A DNA stretch of 31,631 nucleotides from Haplosporangium gracile (taxonomy: Eukaryota; Mortierellomycota; Mortierellomycetes; Mortierellales; Mortierellaceae): the NCBI GenBank assembly GCA_015499985.1, contig JAAAUF010000477.1, positions 1-31,631 of the forward strand, given 5' to 3'. Positions 1 through 11,715 of the stretch are shown piece by piece. Positions within the stretch are counted from its first letter, which is position 1, and every line of letters starts with the position of its first letter. Made by a program: the position numbers and the translations under genes. The notes beneath the pieces are model-generated. The model did no database searches, had not been told where the DNA came from, and worked only from the letters and a program-made list of their open reading frames with translations.

Positions 1-52
<52 letters not shown>
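1..52. repeat. (ACA)n microsatellite
   Basis: A perfect ACA trinucleotide array of about 17 units opens the window. It lies in an intron of the minus-strand Fab1-type gene, just downstream (in gene sense) of the donor at 69-61, so it is transcribed as (UGU)n and is not coding. Confidence 0.95.
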
Positions 53-69
53 CTAAAAAAGAAACGTAC

Positions 70-3000
70 CGACGATGCCAACGACCAACTCTTTTCGCTC
101 GTCATCGACACCGACAAGGAGGGAATAGTCCATGATGTTGGCGCCTGCCAAAAATTCGGTATCGTTGAGGAGCGACTCTCGGATGATCTTCTTTGAGTGC
201 GAGTGGATCAAAAGCAAAGCCCTGTATCGACCCTCTATAAAGTCGCCGTCCCACAGCGTAGTTGATCCTCCGCCTGTTGTGTTCGGTTTCGAACCCGCAT
301 GTCGATCCTGAATTCCCTTCAAGTCAAACGTCTAAAACAAAAAAAAAGTACAAGAACAGGTGTACAATAACAAGATCGAGACACATCAAAACTGTGAGTA
401 CTACAGCGCGGCCTGCATCATATCCTGACAAACAAAAGATGCCAAAAGAAGCAACAACGCAAACTTGAGTAAGCATCACGACTTGACATACTCTGGTAAT
501 CTTTTGGTTGAAAAAGAGGTGCTCCATCACAAGTACGTCAATCTTCATGACTTGTCCCGACTGACCATTCTTGATCTTGAAGGTATAGAACCCAAAAATC
601 TTGGCCAGAACAGTTGGGGCCTCGTGTGTCTTCTCCATGTAGTCAAAGTACTTTGGCGCAAACTTGAGCAATTCATCCTTTTCGGCAATATTCCAACTCG
701 ACACCATCTGCTTGACCACAAACCGATCATCTGCATGGATGAGTGGAAAAGAGCACCAGTACGAAAAAACCAATAAGGATGTAGGAAAGAAAAATCAAAG
801 TAATTTAGTACACATTCCGCCAACGAAAAACCGCATGAACAACGACGGAAGAACAGATACGAATAGGCGTCTTAAAGTGAACAATCAACGATGAAGGGCT
901 GGGGAAAGGGGAAAGGTGCTAATGTTGTGCGTTTTTACCTTTGGTCTTATAGAAGCTGCTCTTGCTCTTACCGCCGTTGGCGTTCCAAACCTTGCACCTT
1001 GAGAGCGATTGGACATAGTTTTGGTGGATACCACATCGTCGACGCAGAGTATCAAACTCGGCCGCATAGTACACCGTGCATGAAAACGATGTCTTCCCGT
1101 GTGAGAATCCTAGATTACATCAAGAGTGTGGTAAGAACATGGTTTAATGTTGATAAGCTAGCAGAAAAGGAGCCATTTTCACGCGCAAATGACAACTCCA
1201 AACAAGATAACAGCTCTCTCCGAGTACATTGCATAGGGCACTTACGAGCCTTCAGGTGAGGACTTCGCACGCTCGACTCTAGTTCCTGCTCCAATGCAAG
1301 AGTTTCCCGCATCGACCGTTCAGTCCCGTCAGCCTTGAAAAACTCCTTGTCCGCCTTATCGATGTTGGCACTAGGCGCGCCATAGCTCGTGAATCCGCTG
1401 CCAATCTTCTCTGAGAGGGAGTTCAGACTAAGTCCCTTCATTGTACCACTGAGTCCCGATGTCAGTGCATGATATCCAAAGGGATTCTTGGACTTTGCGC
1501 CAGGAGTCGGTGTGGTCGAGCGGCTGTCGGGTGGTGAGGTAAAGAACGACGTCGACTGGTTGTTGTTCTCAGAGGGTGTTGCTAAGGGTGATGCTATAAA
1601 GACGGGGGTTGAATTGTTGAGAGCCATCATACTGATAGGTCGAGCAGCAGTACCGTCCGCTCGCCTCTCAATCGATCCTAGACCAAGAGTCGAGTTCTTC
1701 CCATGACGACCACTCGCGAAGTGAAGACCCATCGTGCTTCGAGGCGACATTGTTCCGTTGGCAAGCATGCTCGAGATATCCAGCCTTGTCGGCTGTACAA
1801 ATTTGACGACCGTCTCATACCCATCGACCACCAAAAAGTCCTCATCTTCCTCCTCATCATCGTCGTCCTGGGCACTCGCTTGACTGCTATTGTCGCCTTT
1901 GTTGGGAGACCCGTTTGCTGCGCTGTTAACCGTCGTACTCGCCTCACTGTCGCTACTCCCACTCTTGCGTGTCACCAATGTCACACTTCCAGCCGACCGT
2001 GATGTCCTTAAAGGTCCAGGGGCTGGCACGCCAAGGTTCACTTCTCGTATGAAGAGGTCCTTCTCTGGTGGTTTAGGTGCTGTCTCTTCCTCCTGTGTTA
2101 GATCAACATCCTGATTACACATTGACGACAGCAGTGTCAAATAGTCCATTGAGCTACATAAAGAAAAAAATTTGTAGACGTATTAGCAACAAAAATTACC
2201 GTCTGGTATGACAGGATTGCAATGAATATCGAGAACATATAATTTAGCAGCGTACCTAAGTGTAGATGCAATGATGGAACTGGGCTCGTTTTCACGCACA
2301 ATAACCGAAGACCTTGGAAATGTGTGGAGAATGTCAGATCTAATTAAATGTAGACGTGAACGACACGCTTTAGTCACTTGTGTCGTATCATATCGTGCAG
2401 TGATGAAAGGTGTTGGCAAACAATGAGCAGAGCGAACTTACGTGACATATTCTGGCAGAGTCCAAGAGTTTAGGGATTGTATCAGCTCGGAGTAGTGCTC
2501 CGTCTGCCATGCCTCCATCGATCGCATAGTTCGCTTGATGTAGTCCTTGAACCGGTTGCGCAAGTCGTTCAGTCGAGTGATCGGGATCTTCTTTAGTTGG
2601 TCATACAAGTCGAACTCGTCCGTCTTCCATCGATCGCCCAAGTCATCGAGACTGCTCAGGGCTGCCTTTTTGGCTGGGTCCATTGCGGCCCTTCGAGTCG
2701 AAGAATCCTGCTTACTTGACCGCTTCACGACCGACTTTGTTTCTCCAAAGTGCTCCTCCATCGCAACAATAATCTTCTTGCAAGACTCGTAGAAATGCAT
2801 AATCTCTATCCTTGTGGCGTTGATTTGGTTGAAATGTTCCGCGTCCGTGATATAGTCGCAATGTGCCGACATCGAGATCATGCTGACTTGCGAGGAAGGC
2901 GGTCCCGTGGATGCGTTGGTTGTTGTAAAGTCGTGGGGATCGTCATTCCAGTCACTTGGCGATAGCCGAGGCATAGTAGGAAAGTCCTCGTTGACCTGTA

Positions 3001-5493
3001 GCCGGGATATCCGCATCTCAAACAAGTCAATGCTCTCCACCTCAAAATTGACCACCAGCCCACGGTAGAGGAAACAACGAGCAATAGCATCCTTGGACAA
3101 GGCATGATCGCAAAGCGGACGAGGACCGGGCTCGAAATGGTGGTTGTACAGTAGTAGCTCCAGATATTTTCCAAAGGAATATATTCGAGACGCTCGAGAG
3201 ACCATCCGTGGTTTTGTTCTTATCTTGCACATCTTACACCTGGTCCATACCGCCATCGTCTTGTTGTTGCTCAAAAACGGTGTAAACTCCTCCGAGTCGA
3301 AATCCGTGGCAGAGTCGGGTCGGGGCTGCTCTAGCGTGATATTGATCCGAGCCTCGCCATGGGTATAAGTTGAAATATGTTCCAGTCGCTTGTGTCCGCA
3401 TTTTTTGTCGTTGCAAGGGTGATGTGCTCGCCTGCAAAGGTACTCAATCATCTCTCCCAGATCCATGTCTTCGTACATTCCTTCTTTCCGATAATACTCC
3501 ATGGTGATGAGGCAAGGCGGTTCGCATGGGGCTGCAGCTGTTGCGGACCAGTAGTACGAGTGTGAAAAGGAGATCGATTGGTGGTTGAAAATTCCTTGGA
3601 GGGCGTTGCCGTTGGTCATCAAATGCTCTAGTCCTGCCCTCGAGTCGATCGGTAGTCGATTTCCCTTTCCTGTAGCGCCGATTTGGTTTGTCGCAGTCGA
3701 AGTGGTTGCTCCAAAACGAGTGATCTGACCCAGAGTTCCACCCATTTTAGGCCGTCCCATCCGATTGCCAAATCCAATCTTCTTGGCCACAAACTCGATA
3801 TCCTCCCATGTGTAAGACTTGCGTTTGGAGTTCGGTCCGACAGCCTCTTCATCCCGAAGGCGGAGCAAAAGATGTGGCGGCGGAAAGCTGACATCGGGCG
3901 AGACTGAGATAATGGCCTTCTCGACCTGCTGAATAATTTTTGCGAATCGATAACTCTGATAGCTCTGCAAATCCTCGCCAAGTCCAAAGTCCTCTGCTAA
4001 GCTTGGTGTTGCCGTGCTCTGACCTGATGACCTGCCATCCCGACCGCTGCTGGATTGACCATCCAATTGCGCTGAGAGTTGAGTGGTCCCCTTTTTGTAT
4101 TTTGCCGGAAGGGTTCCACGGGAGAGCCACGAAAAAATCATAGAACCCTTGGAAGCACGCTTGGAGTTGTTGATGGCGTTTTGTTGGATTGGGATGGTGG
4201 GTTTCCGTGGTTCTGGGTCGTGCGAGGTTGGTGAGAAGAGTGAGGGTTCGTGTCGGACAACGTTGTGGTCCTGCATGAGATACATCTCGAGCTGCATCGA
4301 GCACAGTGCAAATACAAGCAGTTCCAGAATCTTTTCCACCTTGGCCAGATCGTCCGCACCAGCAGCAAGGACGATTGTTCCTCCAAGCAAAATTTGGATC
4401 GGTTCCTGTTTCGGCGCTATGGGCAGAAATCAAGCAAAAGGCAAGCGTTAATTATCTCATTGGCGGAGTCTAAAAAAAAGAGACTACTCGGCCCTGACCA
4501 ATTCGCACGCGCTGAAAACAAAAACACAAATAGGTATGACCATTGGTCATTTACAAACATACGTCGACTCCTCTCTTCAACTGTGCGCTCCTCCAGGAGG
4601 ATGGACTCGCCTCTGAACTGGCCTGCAGTGAAAGTGCATTCCTGGCTGGTGCTGATATTCTTGACCAGTTGGATACTGTATCCGAAATGAGCGTGTTTCT
4701 TGACACCCTCCCTGTCTTTGTCTTTTTCTTTGTCTTTCTCCTTGTCCTTGATTTTGTCTCTGACCTTGTCCTTGCCGTTCATTTCGGTCCCAGTGGCGGC
4801 GGCGGCGTTGGCAGCATTGAGAGCATCCAAGTGATGTGTCGACTCAAAGGAAGCCTCTATCTGCTGCCAGGCATCTGATACATTTGCAGCGAGTTTCTGC
4901 AGCATGTCCATCAACAAGCCCAGCCAGAGAAACTCGGGCTCGAGACAAGAACTCGCAATCGACTGCCGGGCGATGGCGCGTAGGTGTTGAAACGACCGCT
5001 GGTCCAGCGTGACCATGGGTGGTTTTAGCATCGTATTAAGGTTGTTATCGTTGGCAGGGTCTGTGGTATCGGTTAAGGAGGACAAAGCCGTTTCATCTGT
5101 TGGGCCTATAGCAGTAGAAGGAGCTGGTGAAGATGACCTTGTGGCGGTGGGCGTTGTTGCTGCGTTGGTCGTGCGAATGGTGGAAACAGCAGAAGTGAAG
5201 AAGGAAAAGAAGCTGTTGGAGGCAGGAATAGATTGCGCTTGCGGTTGTGGTTGTTGCTGCGGTGGCTCGGTCGCAGCTGCTGTTGTCATTGAGGTAGCGA
5301 CTGTCCCTACACCCGTGTTTGCAGAAACAGCAGTCGGGGTTGTAGTGGTTGTAGTAGTAGTAGTCGTTGTCGCAGCAGCAGTAGACTCTGATTTTTTCCT
5401 GTGGTGGTGGGTGACTGATGAGAAGAGATGATGGGCGCGTTTTTCCGAGGGAGGAGGAGCGGGAATGGGCGGCAGTGGTTTTGAGGATACCAT
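70..5493 (-). CDS. Fab1/PIKfyve-type phosphatidylinositol-3-phosphate 5-kinase, FYVE-less, 3' end off the window
   Basis: Predicted lipid kinase making PI(3,5)P2 from PI3P on endosome/vacuole membranes. Exons in gene order: 5493-4563, 4416-2442, 2339-2256, 2153-1246, 1109-939, 730-492 and 331-70; all phases join, giving 1523 visible residues. The start is the ATG at 5493 in front of a proline-rich N-terminus. Residues 1-155 are Pro/Thr/Gln-rich with no FYVE or DEP domain. About 270-360 resemble only the ends of the Cpn60/TCP1-like domain (LLGGTIVLAAG). About 590-840 form the Fab1 Cys-rich region (C-EPP-C, CNDKKCGH). From about 1290 comes the PIPK kinase, with GGKSKSSFYKTKDDRF, catalytic Lys in FVVKQ, FDLKG and IMDYSLLVG. 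The last visible residues, GIV, should continue with Asp in the missing exon. The kinase looks intact, whereas targeting domains are reduced. A plant-like FYVE-less Fab1 paralogue is the best comparison; family identity is near certain, substrate is inferred. Confidence 0.9.
4690..4790 (-). repeat. Lys/Asp/Glu-rich low-complexity insert in the Fab1-type protein
   Basis: Around residues 240-268 the protein is a near-perfect alternation of K, D and E (DKEKDKEKDKDRE) encoded by a degenerate hexanucleotide-like repeat. It sits where the apical part of the chaperonin-like domain would be expected, so it may be a linker replacing that segment. Confidence 0.8.
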
Positions 5494-6416
5494 AGTTCTT
5501 GGTGTCAGTCAGCCGGTCAAGAGGAAGAAGAAGCAGAAGGTGGACCCTTATTAGCGTGGAAAAAGAATAAAGGCAGGGATTGGAATGTCGCAAAAAAAAG
5601 AGGAGGTAATGAATGAAGAGAAATAAGTTGGTGTGAAGAAAAGAAAAAGAGTAGAAAGTGATTCACACGGGAGCAAGGAGTGTGAAGAAGAAGAAAGAGA
5701 AGGGTGATTGTAGACTGCAGCTGGACAGGGCACAAAGTTGTATGCACTATACATACGCACTTGTACCAAGCCCAAGTTAAGCAAGGAACTGATACAGGAG
5801 AACAGGGGCAGACATTGTCCCCCCCAAAGAAGTAACATCATAGTCAGCAGGTCCATCCCCGCCGCCCCCCTTTCATCCACTTGTCCTCCTTTGACTCACT
5901 CTCTCTCGTTTATCTTTACTTTGCTCTGTCACCCTACTCGCACTACTTGTTGTTACCAGCTTTATATGGCCACCAGCTTTGAACAGGCATGGTTATTCTA
6001 GCTTTGCCCTTCGTATCATTCAAGCTTTCTGGCTCCCTTCCGGATCCATCGATTCTTTTCTTCTTCCACACAAAAATGACTTTGAAACACCGAATTAAAT
6101 TTCTCCAAAAACTGGTCGCATCAACTGGGATTCGAACCATCACCTGAAAAAAAAGTGACGTCGATCTCGCGTTATGTTAAGTTTGTTGGTACCTCCCCAT
6201 CGTCCCCCTTCCTGCCCACTACTTTTTTTCTCGCTCCTCCATCGAGACTCTCACGCCGGACGCCATACATATTTATATCCTTCAGGATCAGCCAGGACGG
6301 TCTGTCTATACTCTACTGCAGGAACAGTTCACAGGACAGTCGCCTCGACTCACGAAGGATATTACCCCATTCAGTGGACCCAGCCCTTCAAATCTGATCG
6401 ACAAAGATTACATCTC
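5494..6416. promoter_or_regulatory. divergent spacer between Fab1-type gene and symplekin
   Basis: This 923-bp region separates two divergent start codons and presumably carries both promoters. On the minus strand its first 250 bases are strongly pyrimidine-rich, typical of a fungal 5' leader. A TGACGTCG element (one base from a CRE) lies near 6156. An upstream ATG at 6174 is in frame with symplekin. No TATA box is convincing; a tRNA-like fragment near 6110-6140 is described separately. Confidence 0.6.
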
Positions 6417-9400
6417 ATGGCTTCCCAGGACCTTCAACTCGTGCTCCATGCACACCTCAACCACGCCACTGTTGCCGCCAACCCACAGGAGTTAACAAAA
6501 CACCTCCAGGCCTTTACGCGTGACTGGAAGAAGGAGCCCAGTCTCGACCAGTTTGATGCAGCACTTGGAGTCATGCAGGAGGCGAAGAGATCAACCAACA
6601 ACCTGGAGATGGTCGCTCTGTGGTGGATCAGCTACCTGCAGGACATTGCCCTCAGCGAGACTATCGACACATTTTCAGTCGATCTCAAAGATGGTATGCG
6701 CAACACGTTACATGTCAGGATCGGCCTTTTATTTTGTATACAACGGCCAATTGCTTCCAGAGTTTGCGTTATTGACTGCACCGTGGTCATCTACCTTATC
6801 AACATTTCACAATAGCTTTGCTGAAAGCAGTGGGGATTTTGGCGGAACTGGTTAGGAATCCTTCTGCGACCGTAGTCAAGCGTGTCGTTCAAACTTGTGC
6901 TTCCATCTATCCTATCGTCTTTCAGATCTGGTATGGCAAATCGCAGGCGGCTATTGTTCTGAAGAAGAAACCACGCACATCATACGGTGCTGACATCAAA
7001 ATCTACTTGTTTCTTCAACGTTCACTAGTTGCCAAGACTCTGCGGGTCTCGCTAATCTCTGGGGTGAATACGCTGTCAGGATCAAACAGGCTGTGTTGGG
7101 TCATCTCGGAAATCCCAACGAGGGCATTCTCTTAGCGATCTGCAAGTACATGCAAACAGTCGTTCAGATCCAGTCGCACAGTCAGCGAAACTCAATGGCT
7201 CATGATTCGGAGGTACTATTGCAGGACCATGGGGATCGGCACAACTACGGATTGATCTTTCATCCTTTTTTATGCAAGAACAGGAAGGTTCTTTAGAGAC
7301 TAACAAGAAGCTGTTTGTTATGTTCGCCTTTCCTCTCGTATTAGACATTGTCGCTCAGCAAGATCTCATCTACTCACCCGTTCTTGAATGCTGCAGTGCT
7401 TCAACACGAATCCGACGCATTGTTGCGAGAGCTTTTGTCTGTTATTCAGCGGCCCATGATGTACGTACTAGAGGATTTGTGAAGGCGAAGCTTACTTGGT
7501 GGCGCGGTTGTTACATCGCAGCATTTCTCTTAATACTGTTTGACGCATCCATTTTCTCAACCCTTTAGTTCTTCCACCGTTGTGACAGCAATCATCAACC
7601 AGACCAGTGCTTTGCAGCGAGCCCGACCTCAGTTTATACCCGTCATTCTTGGAACTTGGGCTTCTTTCATCAAACCATCCCCTCCACCACATTTCACCCC
7701 GCTCCAGATCAAATTCATCGACAAGGCGATCAGGATACAGCTTTTGTCCATCTCAAAGTAAGGGCCGAGCGCAGGATCTCTGGACATGCGAGTATATCTG
7801 TACGCGTTTCAACAGACTCTCTGACTGTGGCGATTCACATCGACACCTTTTCACTTTATCTCGTTCATAGGATGCAATTGCAGCCACCACAGCTTCAGAT
7901 TGTTACAGACACTCTTTCTAGCTACGGCGTCAAGTACAACGGCAATCCATTGAGTCGGTCACAGCAGCAGCAACTTCTTCATCCAGACGACGATTCTAGA
8001 AGATCATCAAAGCGTGGAAGGTCCAGCAATAACCAGGACAGCGAAGATCTGGAGTTGAAGAAGATGAAGCAAGAGCCCGAAAGCCGCAGTACAAATACAC
8101 CACCTATGCTTGCTCCAGCAGGGCCGCCAACATTACCAGGACCACCAGGACCATCAGGACCATTACCACCACCAAACATCCCCCCGGGCTTTGGTCAGAA
8201 CGTGCTTAGCCAAATCAACATTACTCAGTTGCCTGTCCATCACGTTGTTGACATTATTTTCGAGACTCTGGCAGCCAACCACATTCCCCATCTCTTTCAC
8301 TCTTTTCTTGTAAGTTTAACCACATGAAGTTGTATGTAGTTGACAAAGTCGCATGTCCTAACATAACATCACTGCCTTTTAATCACTGAAATAGTCAACA
8401 CTGCCGATTATGGGATTGAAGGAAGGCAACTTGCCCATGCCTCCACCAGGAGCAGGACCTCCGCCACCAGGGCTCTTACTTCAACGACCACCGCTATCTA
8501 TGCTCCCACCAGGGATGTTGCCACCACCGCCCCACGGTCATCCCTTTCCTCCGCCTCTCTTCGGACACCCACCTCACCCTGGACCACCAGGACATTTCCC
8601 TATGCCAGGAGCTGGACCTCCTCCACCCATGCTTGAAGTCAAGCAGGAGACTCGACCCGAGGTCAAGAAGGAGCTCAACATAGCAAAACTCGCACTCCCT
8701 CGCATCCCCGACAACATCCAAGTCAGCATCAAGGTCATGCCTCCCAAGCATACTCCTACTCAGCTTCCCTTACGACCCGTTGTTGTTGTTTCTGACGCTG
8801 TCACTATTGCCGCCCTACCTTCCCGGACAAATGAGGAGGATAGGAAGGCCACTGACAAGGATGTCAAGATGGAGGTCAAGAATGCAGACTCCGAGGAATC
8901 AAGACGGCTTCTAAAGCAGGAGACCTTCCAGGTTAAGCCCTTTGAACCAACAGTCGATCGTCCTGTCGTGGATACGACCCTGCCGCCTACCAGGGAACTG
9001 CTGGAGCTTGCCTTTGAGCGTATTCTCGGATCAGAGCATTTAGTCTCAGTGCCTGGCATGACCGGAAGAAAGATGCTTGAGGCAGCTGCGTCTGGAAACC
9101 GACCAGAGGCCACAGAGAGCGAGGCTACTGAGGGTGCGGAGGGAACGCTTGTCCCGTTCGATAAGGACGGCGCCAAGGAGCATGCTACCAAGGTGGTGAC
9201 CAAAGCCGATTGGATGTCGATTGTGTCGCGACTTTTGACAAGGGCTTTCCCAAGGAACTCGGAAGCAGTTGCAGCATCTGGCGTGCAGAGCATGAAGGAG
9301 AAGATGGTGGACTACATCTGTCAGGATTTCAAGCAGCGGAGAGAGCTGGCCTTGACTTGGCTCCACGAAGAGTGGTACTACGAAGAAATGAGTCGACGCC

Positions 9401-11583
9401 AATCGGGTGAAGACATGGATGACCGGGAACCACAATATCTATGGTGTCTCTACAAGATTCTCGACGGAATTACATCCGGAACCGATTACGATGCCAAAGA
9501 TCGAGGTCTGACGCGTTTCCTGCTGGAGGTACCTGAGCTGCCGGATGGTGCTGTGGACATGATCCAAAAGTACTGCGATGACCCACTGAGAGCCCAGCAG
9601 GGTATTGTGTGCTTACGCGATGTCGTGAATCTCCGCCCACCCAGTCGAGCACGCGCTCTGGAACTCTTACTCACCTACACGACATACCCCGAAAAGCTGC
9701 AGAGATCGATGGCGATCGTCATGGCCAAGAAGTGGTATCTGGAACATTCGACCGTCGGACTTCAAGTGGAGGAGTTTGCGTTGGCCCAATTGGACGCTCT
9801 CAAGGATTATCCTGTTCCGAAACGCGGTGCCAATGCAGCGGTCTCGTTTAAAGAAGAATCCGGTGTCGCTATGGAAGGGGTTGTTCGGTCAAGTCCAGAG
9901 ATTTCGCGTCGAGATTCTGCTGACGCTGCAGTCAAGACTGAAGTCAAAGACGAACCCATGGACAGCCATGACCGTCTCCGCTCGCCTCACGATTCAGGAA
10001 GCTTAGGAGCAGTTGGAGGGTTGTCAGGCGAGGCATATGAACAGGCACTGAGGATGGCGCACGACGATATTGCGCGCTTGCTTGAGCTGTACTTTTCACT
10101 TTGTGCAAAGAACCACAGTCTTTTGGGAGTGTTGCTATCGCAATACACCGCATTCGATCCGTTTGTGCAGCGGGTAGTTCGACAGACGATTCATCCCCTT
10201 ATCAAGTCGATTAAATCAGACTCGACCAAGCTCCTTGCCCTCATTCGCGATTTCCCGCTGGGAGCAGAGATGCTCGTTCTGAGGATCATTTTTATCTTGA
10301 CTGATGGAGGTATATTTATTTATTTATTCATTTTTTTATTTTTTTTTGCTGGGAAGAGGATGTTTCTTATTGAAGCTTTTCTTGTGTTTTTGTTCGTCAG
10401 CTTTACTAACGCCAAACTTTTTATCTTCTTTAACTTATTTCTTCTTGCTATAGTTCGTCCATCGCCTGGCTTGGTCAGCGCAGTGCAAGCAGCAGTGATC
10501 CAGCACGACTTGAACGCCCGGTTCTTGGTCCCCATCATCAGTGGGCTGAACAAGGAAGAGGTCCTGGCCAGTCTACCAAGGATTGTCAGTCTTCTCAAGG
10601 GCACCGAGCGGGAACGCAGGACTGTCACAGACGTGTTCTTGAAACTGCTTTCGGGATTCTCTTCCACTGCAGCAGGGCCAGCAGCTACTAACAACATCAG
10701 CGGGCCTGGTGTGTCGGGACTAGCAGGTCAACAAAATGGAGCGATTGTGGGGCAGACTGGTAGCGACGAGGACTCGGCCAGACGTGACAGTAATGCTAGC
10801 GCAGCACAAGTTGGCGGTGTCAGTATCCAGGCTCGTGGCCCTGTGTTATCGCCCTCAGAGTTATTGATCCAGCTTCATCTGATGGAGGATGTTGTCGGAT
10901 GGAAGGCTGCCTGTGAAGGTAATACTCACATACGATATTTACACAGAGAGATTTTCTTGATTGTTTATCTTTTCTTTTTACTAAACTAACATTTTCACCT
11001 CATTCCTTTTTTTCATACGATAATGATAAATTTAGCAATGGATATCTGCTTCCACCACCCCGAGATCTACAAATCAGAAATCATCGCCGTGGTTCTGCAA
11101 CAACTCCTCGACATGCCCAACATCCCCTCGCTTTTCATGCGCACCGTCATCCAAGCCATCACGCTCTACAAGAATCTGATCGGGTTCGTCAACAGTATGA
11201 TCTTGGCCCGCATGATTCAAAAGAATGTCTGGTCCCGCCCCGTTCTTTGGAAGGGCTTTGTCCGGTGCGCGAAGATGATGCAACCGACCAGCGCCAGTGT
11301 GATTGCTAGTCTGCCACGTCAACAGCTGAAGGAAGTTTTGACAATGGAGCCGTCGTTGAAGGAGTCCGTGGATGCGTATCAGAAGGCGAAATCTTCAGGG
11401 CGGAGGGTTGGTGGGGGCGCCGCCAAGCAGTTGAATGTTCATAATGTCGCTTCTTTGCCACCGGCTGCTCCTGGATCGGGATCGGGATCAGGATCAGGGC
11501 CAGGAGGAGCAGTAGGAGGGGATACTGAGAGTAGTAAGGGTCCAGAGAAGGATGATAGGATAGCTATTGCGGGAGATTCATAA
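6417..11583 (+). CDS. symplekin/Pta1, mRNA 3'-end processing scaffold
   Basis: Nuclear scaffold of the cleavage and polyadenylation factor; in known homologues the N-terminal HEAT-like region binds the Ssu72 phosphatase and the C-terminal part contacts CPSF subunits. Exons: 6417-6693, 6816-6930, 7029-7212, 7345-7460, 7569-7757, 7871-8309, 8395-10309, 10454-10918 and 11036-11583. Phases are continuous and give 1415 residues. Residues about 90-295 match the symplekin/Pta1 N-terminal helical domain (ILAELVRNPSATVVKRVV, HPFLNAAVLQHESDALL). Residues about 340-510 are a linker rich in Ser, charged and Pro residues (PPPGAGPPPPG). From about 1000 to 1340 comes the symplekin C-terminal domain, with LFMRTVIQAI, LIGFVNSMIL, and SLPRQQLKEVL. 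The tail is Gly/Ser-rich. I chose the ATG at 6417 (MASQDLQ) over the in-frame ATG at 6174, whose 81-residue extension looks like untranslated leader. Intron 7 is stop-free (separate entry). Converges on the Myb-repeat gene. Confidence 0.93.
10310..10453 (+). other. stop-free in-frame intron 7 of symplekin (exitron-like)
   Basis: The intron runs from GTATAT to TATAG and is 144 nt, an exact multiple of three, in phase 1, with no in-frame stop. Retention would add 48 residues that are almost wholly hydrophobic (FIYLFIFLFFF). The other introns of this gene either shift frame or contain stops, including the 132-nt intron 3. Confidence 0.85.
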
Positions 11584-11715
11584 GCTCCAACTCCAAAACC
11601 CAAATAAACCCGAAAACAATTGTGCATGCCATTTTTTAAACAATACAAAATCAAACATTGTACTGTACTTAGTGCGAAAATGCAAAAAAAAAAAAAAAAG
11701 TTGAATTTAATGATG
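11584..11715. other. 132-bp convergent spacer between symplekin and Myb-repeat gene
   Basis: Only 132 bp lie between the two stop codons. An AATAAA sits at 11603-11608, 20 nt after the symplekin stop, and an A16 run at 11684-11699 follows. With so little room the two 3' UTRs probably overlap. No gene is visible here. Confidence 0.7.

Noticed and set aside
6105..6160. A functional tRNA gene on the minus strand.
   Set aside because: The B-box is perfect but the T-stem does not pair, a T8 run occupies the body and no matching 5' acceptor strand is present.
6174..6416. Upstream in-frame start extending symplekin by 81 residues.
   Set aside because: The extension is rich in Ser/Pro/Arg/His with no conservation I recognise, and MASQDLQ at 6417 gives a family-like start. 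It remains possible but is less likely.
7265..7344. Using the acceptor at AAGAACAG (7271) for symplekin exon 4.
   Set aside because: It leads to a frame with no symplekin resemblance. The acceptor TATTAG at 7344 gives HPFLNAAVLQHES, which fits the family.
8760..9293. A 177-residue minus-strand frame inside symplekin exon 7.
   Set aside because: Antisense shadow; Ser/Thr-rich without a family match, while the sense frame is continuous with the symplekin domains.
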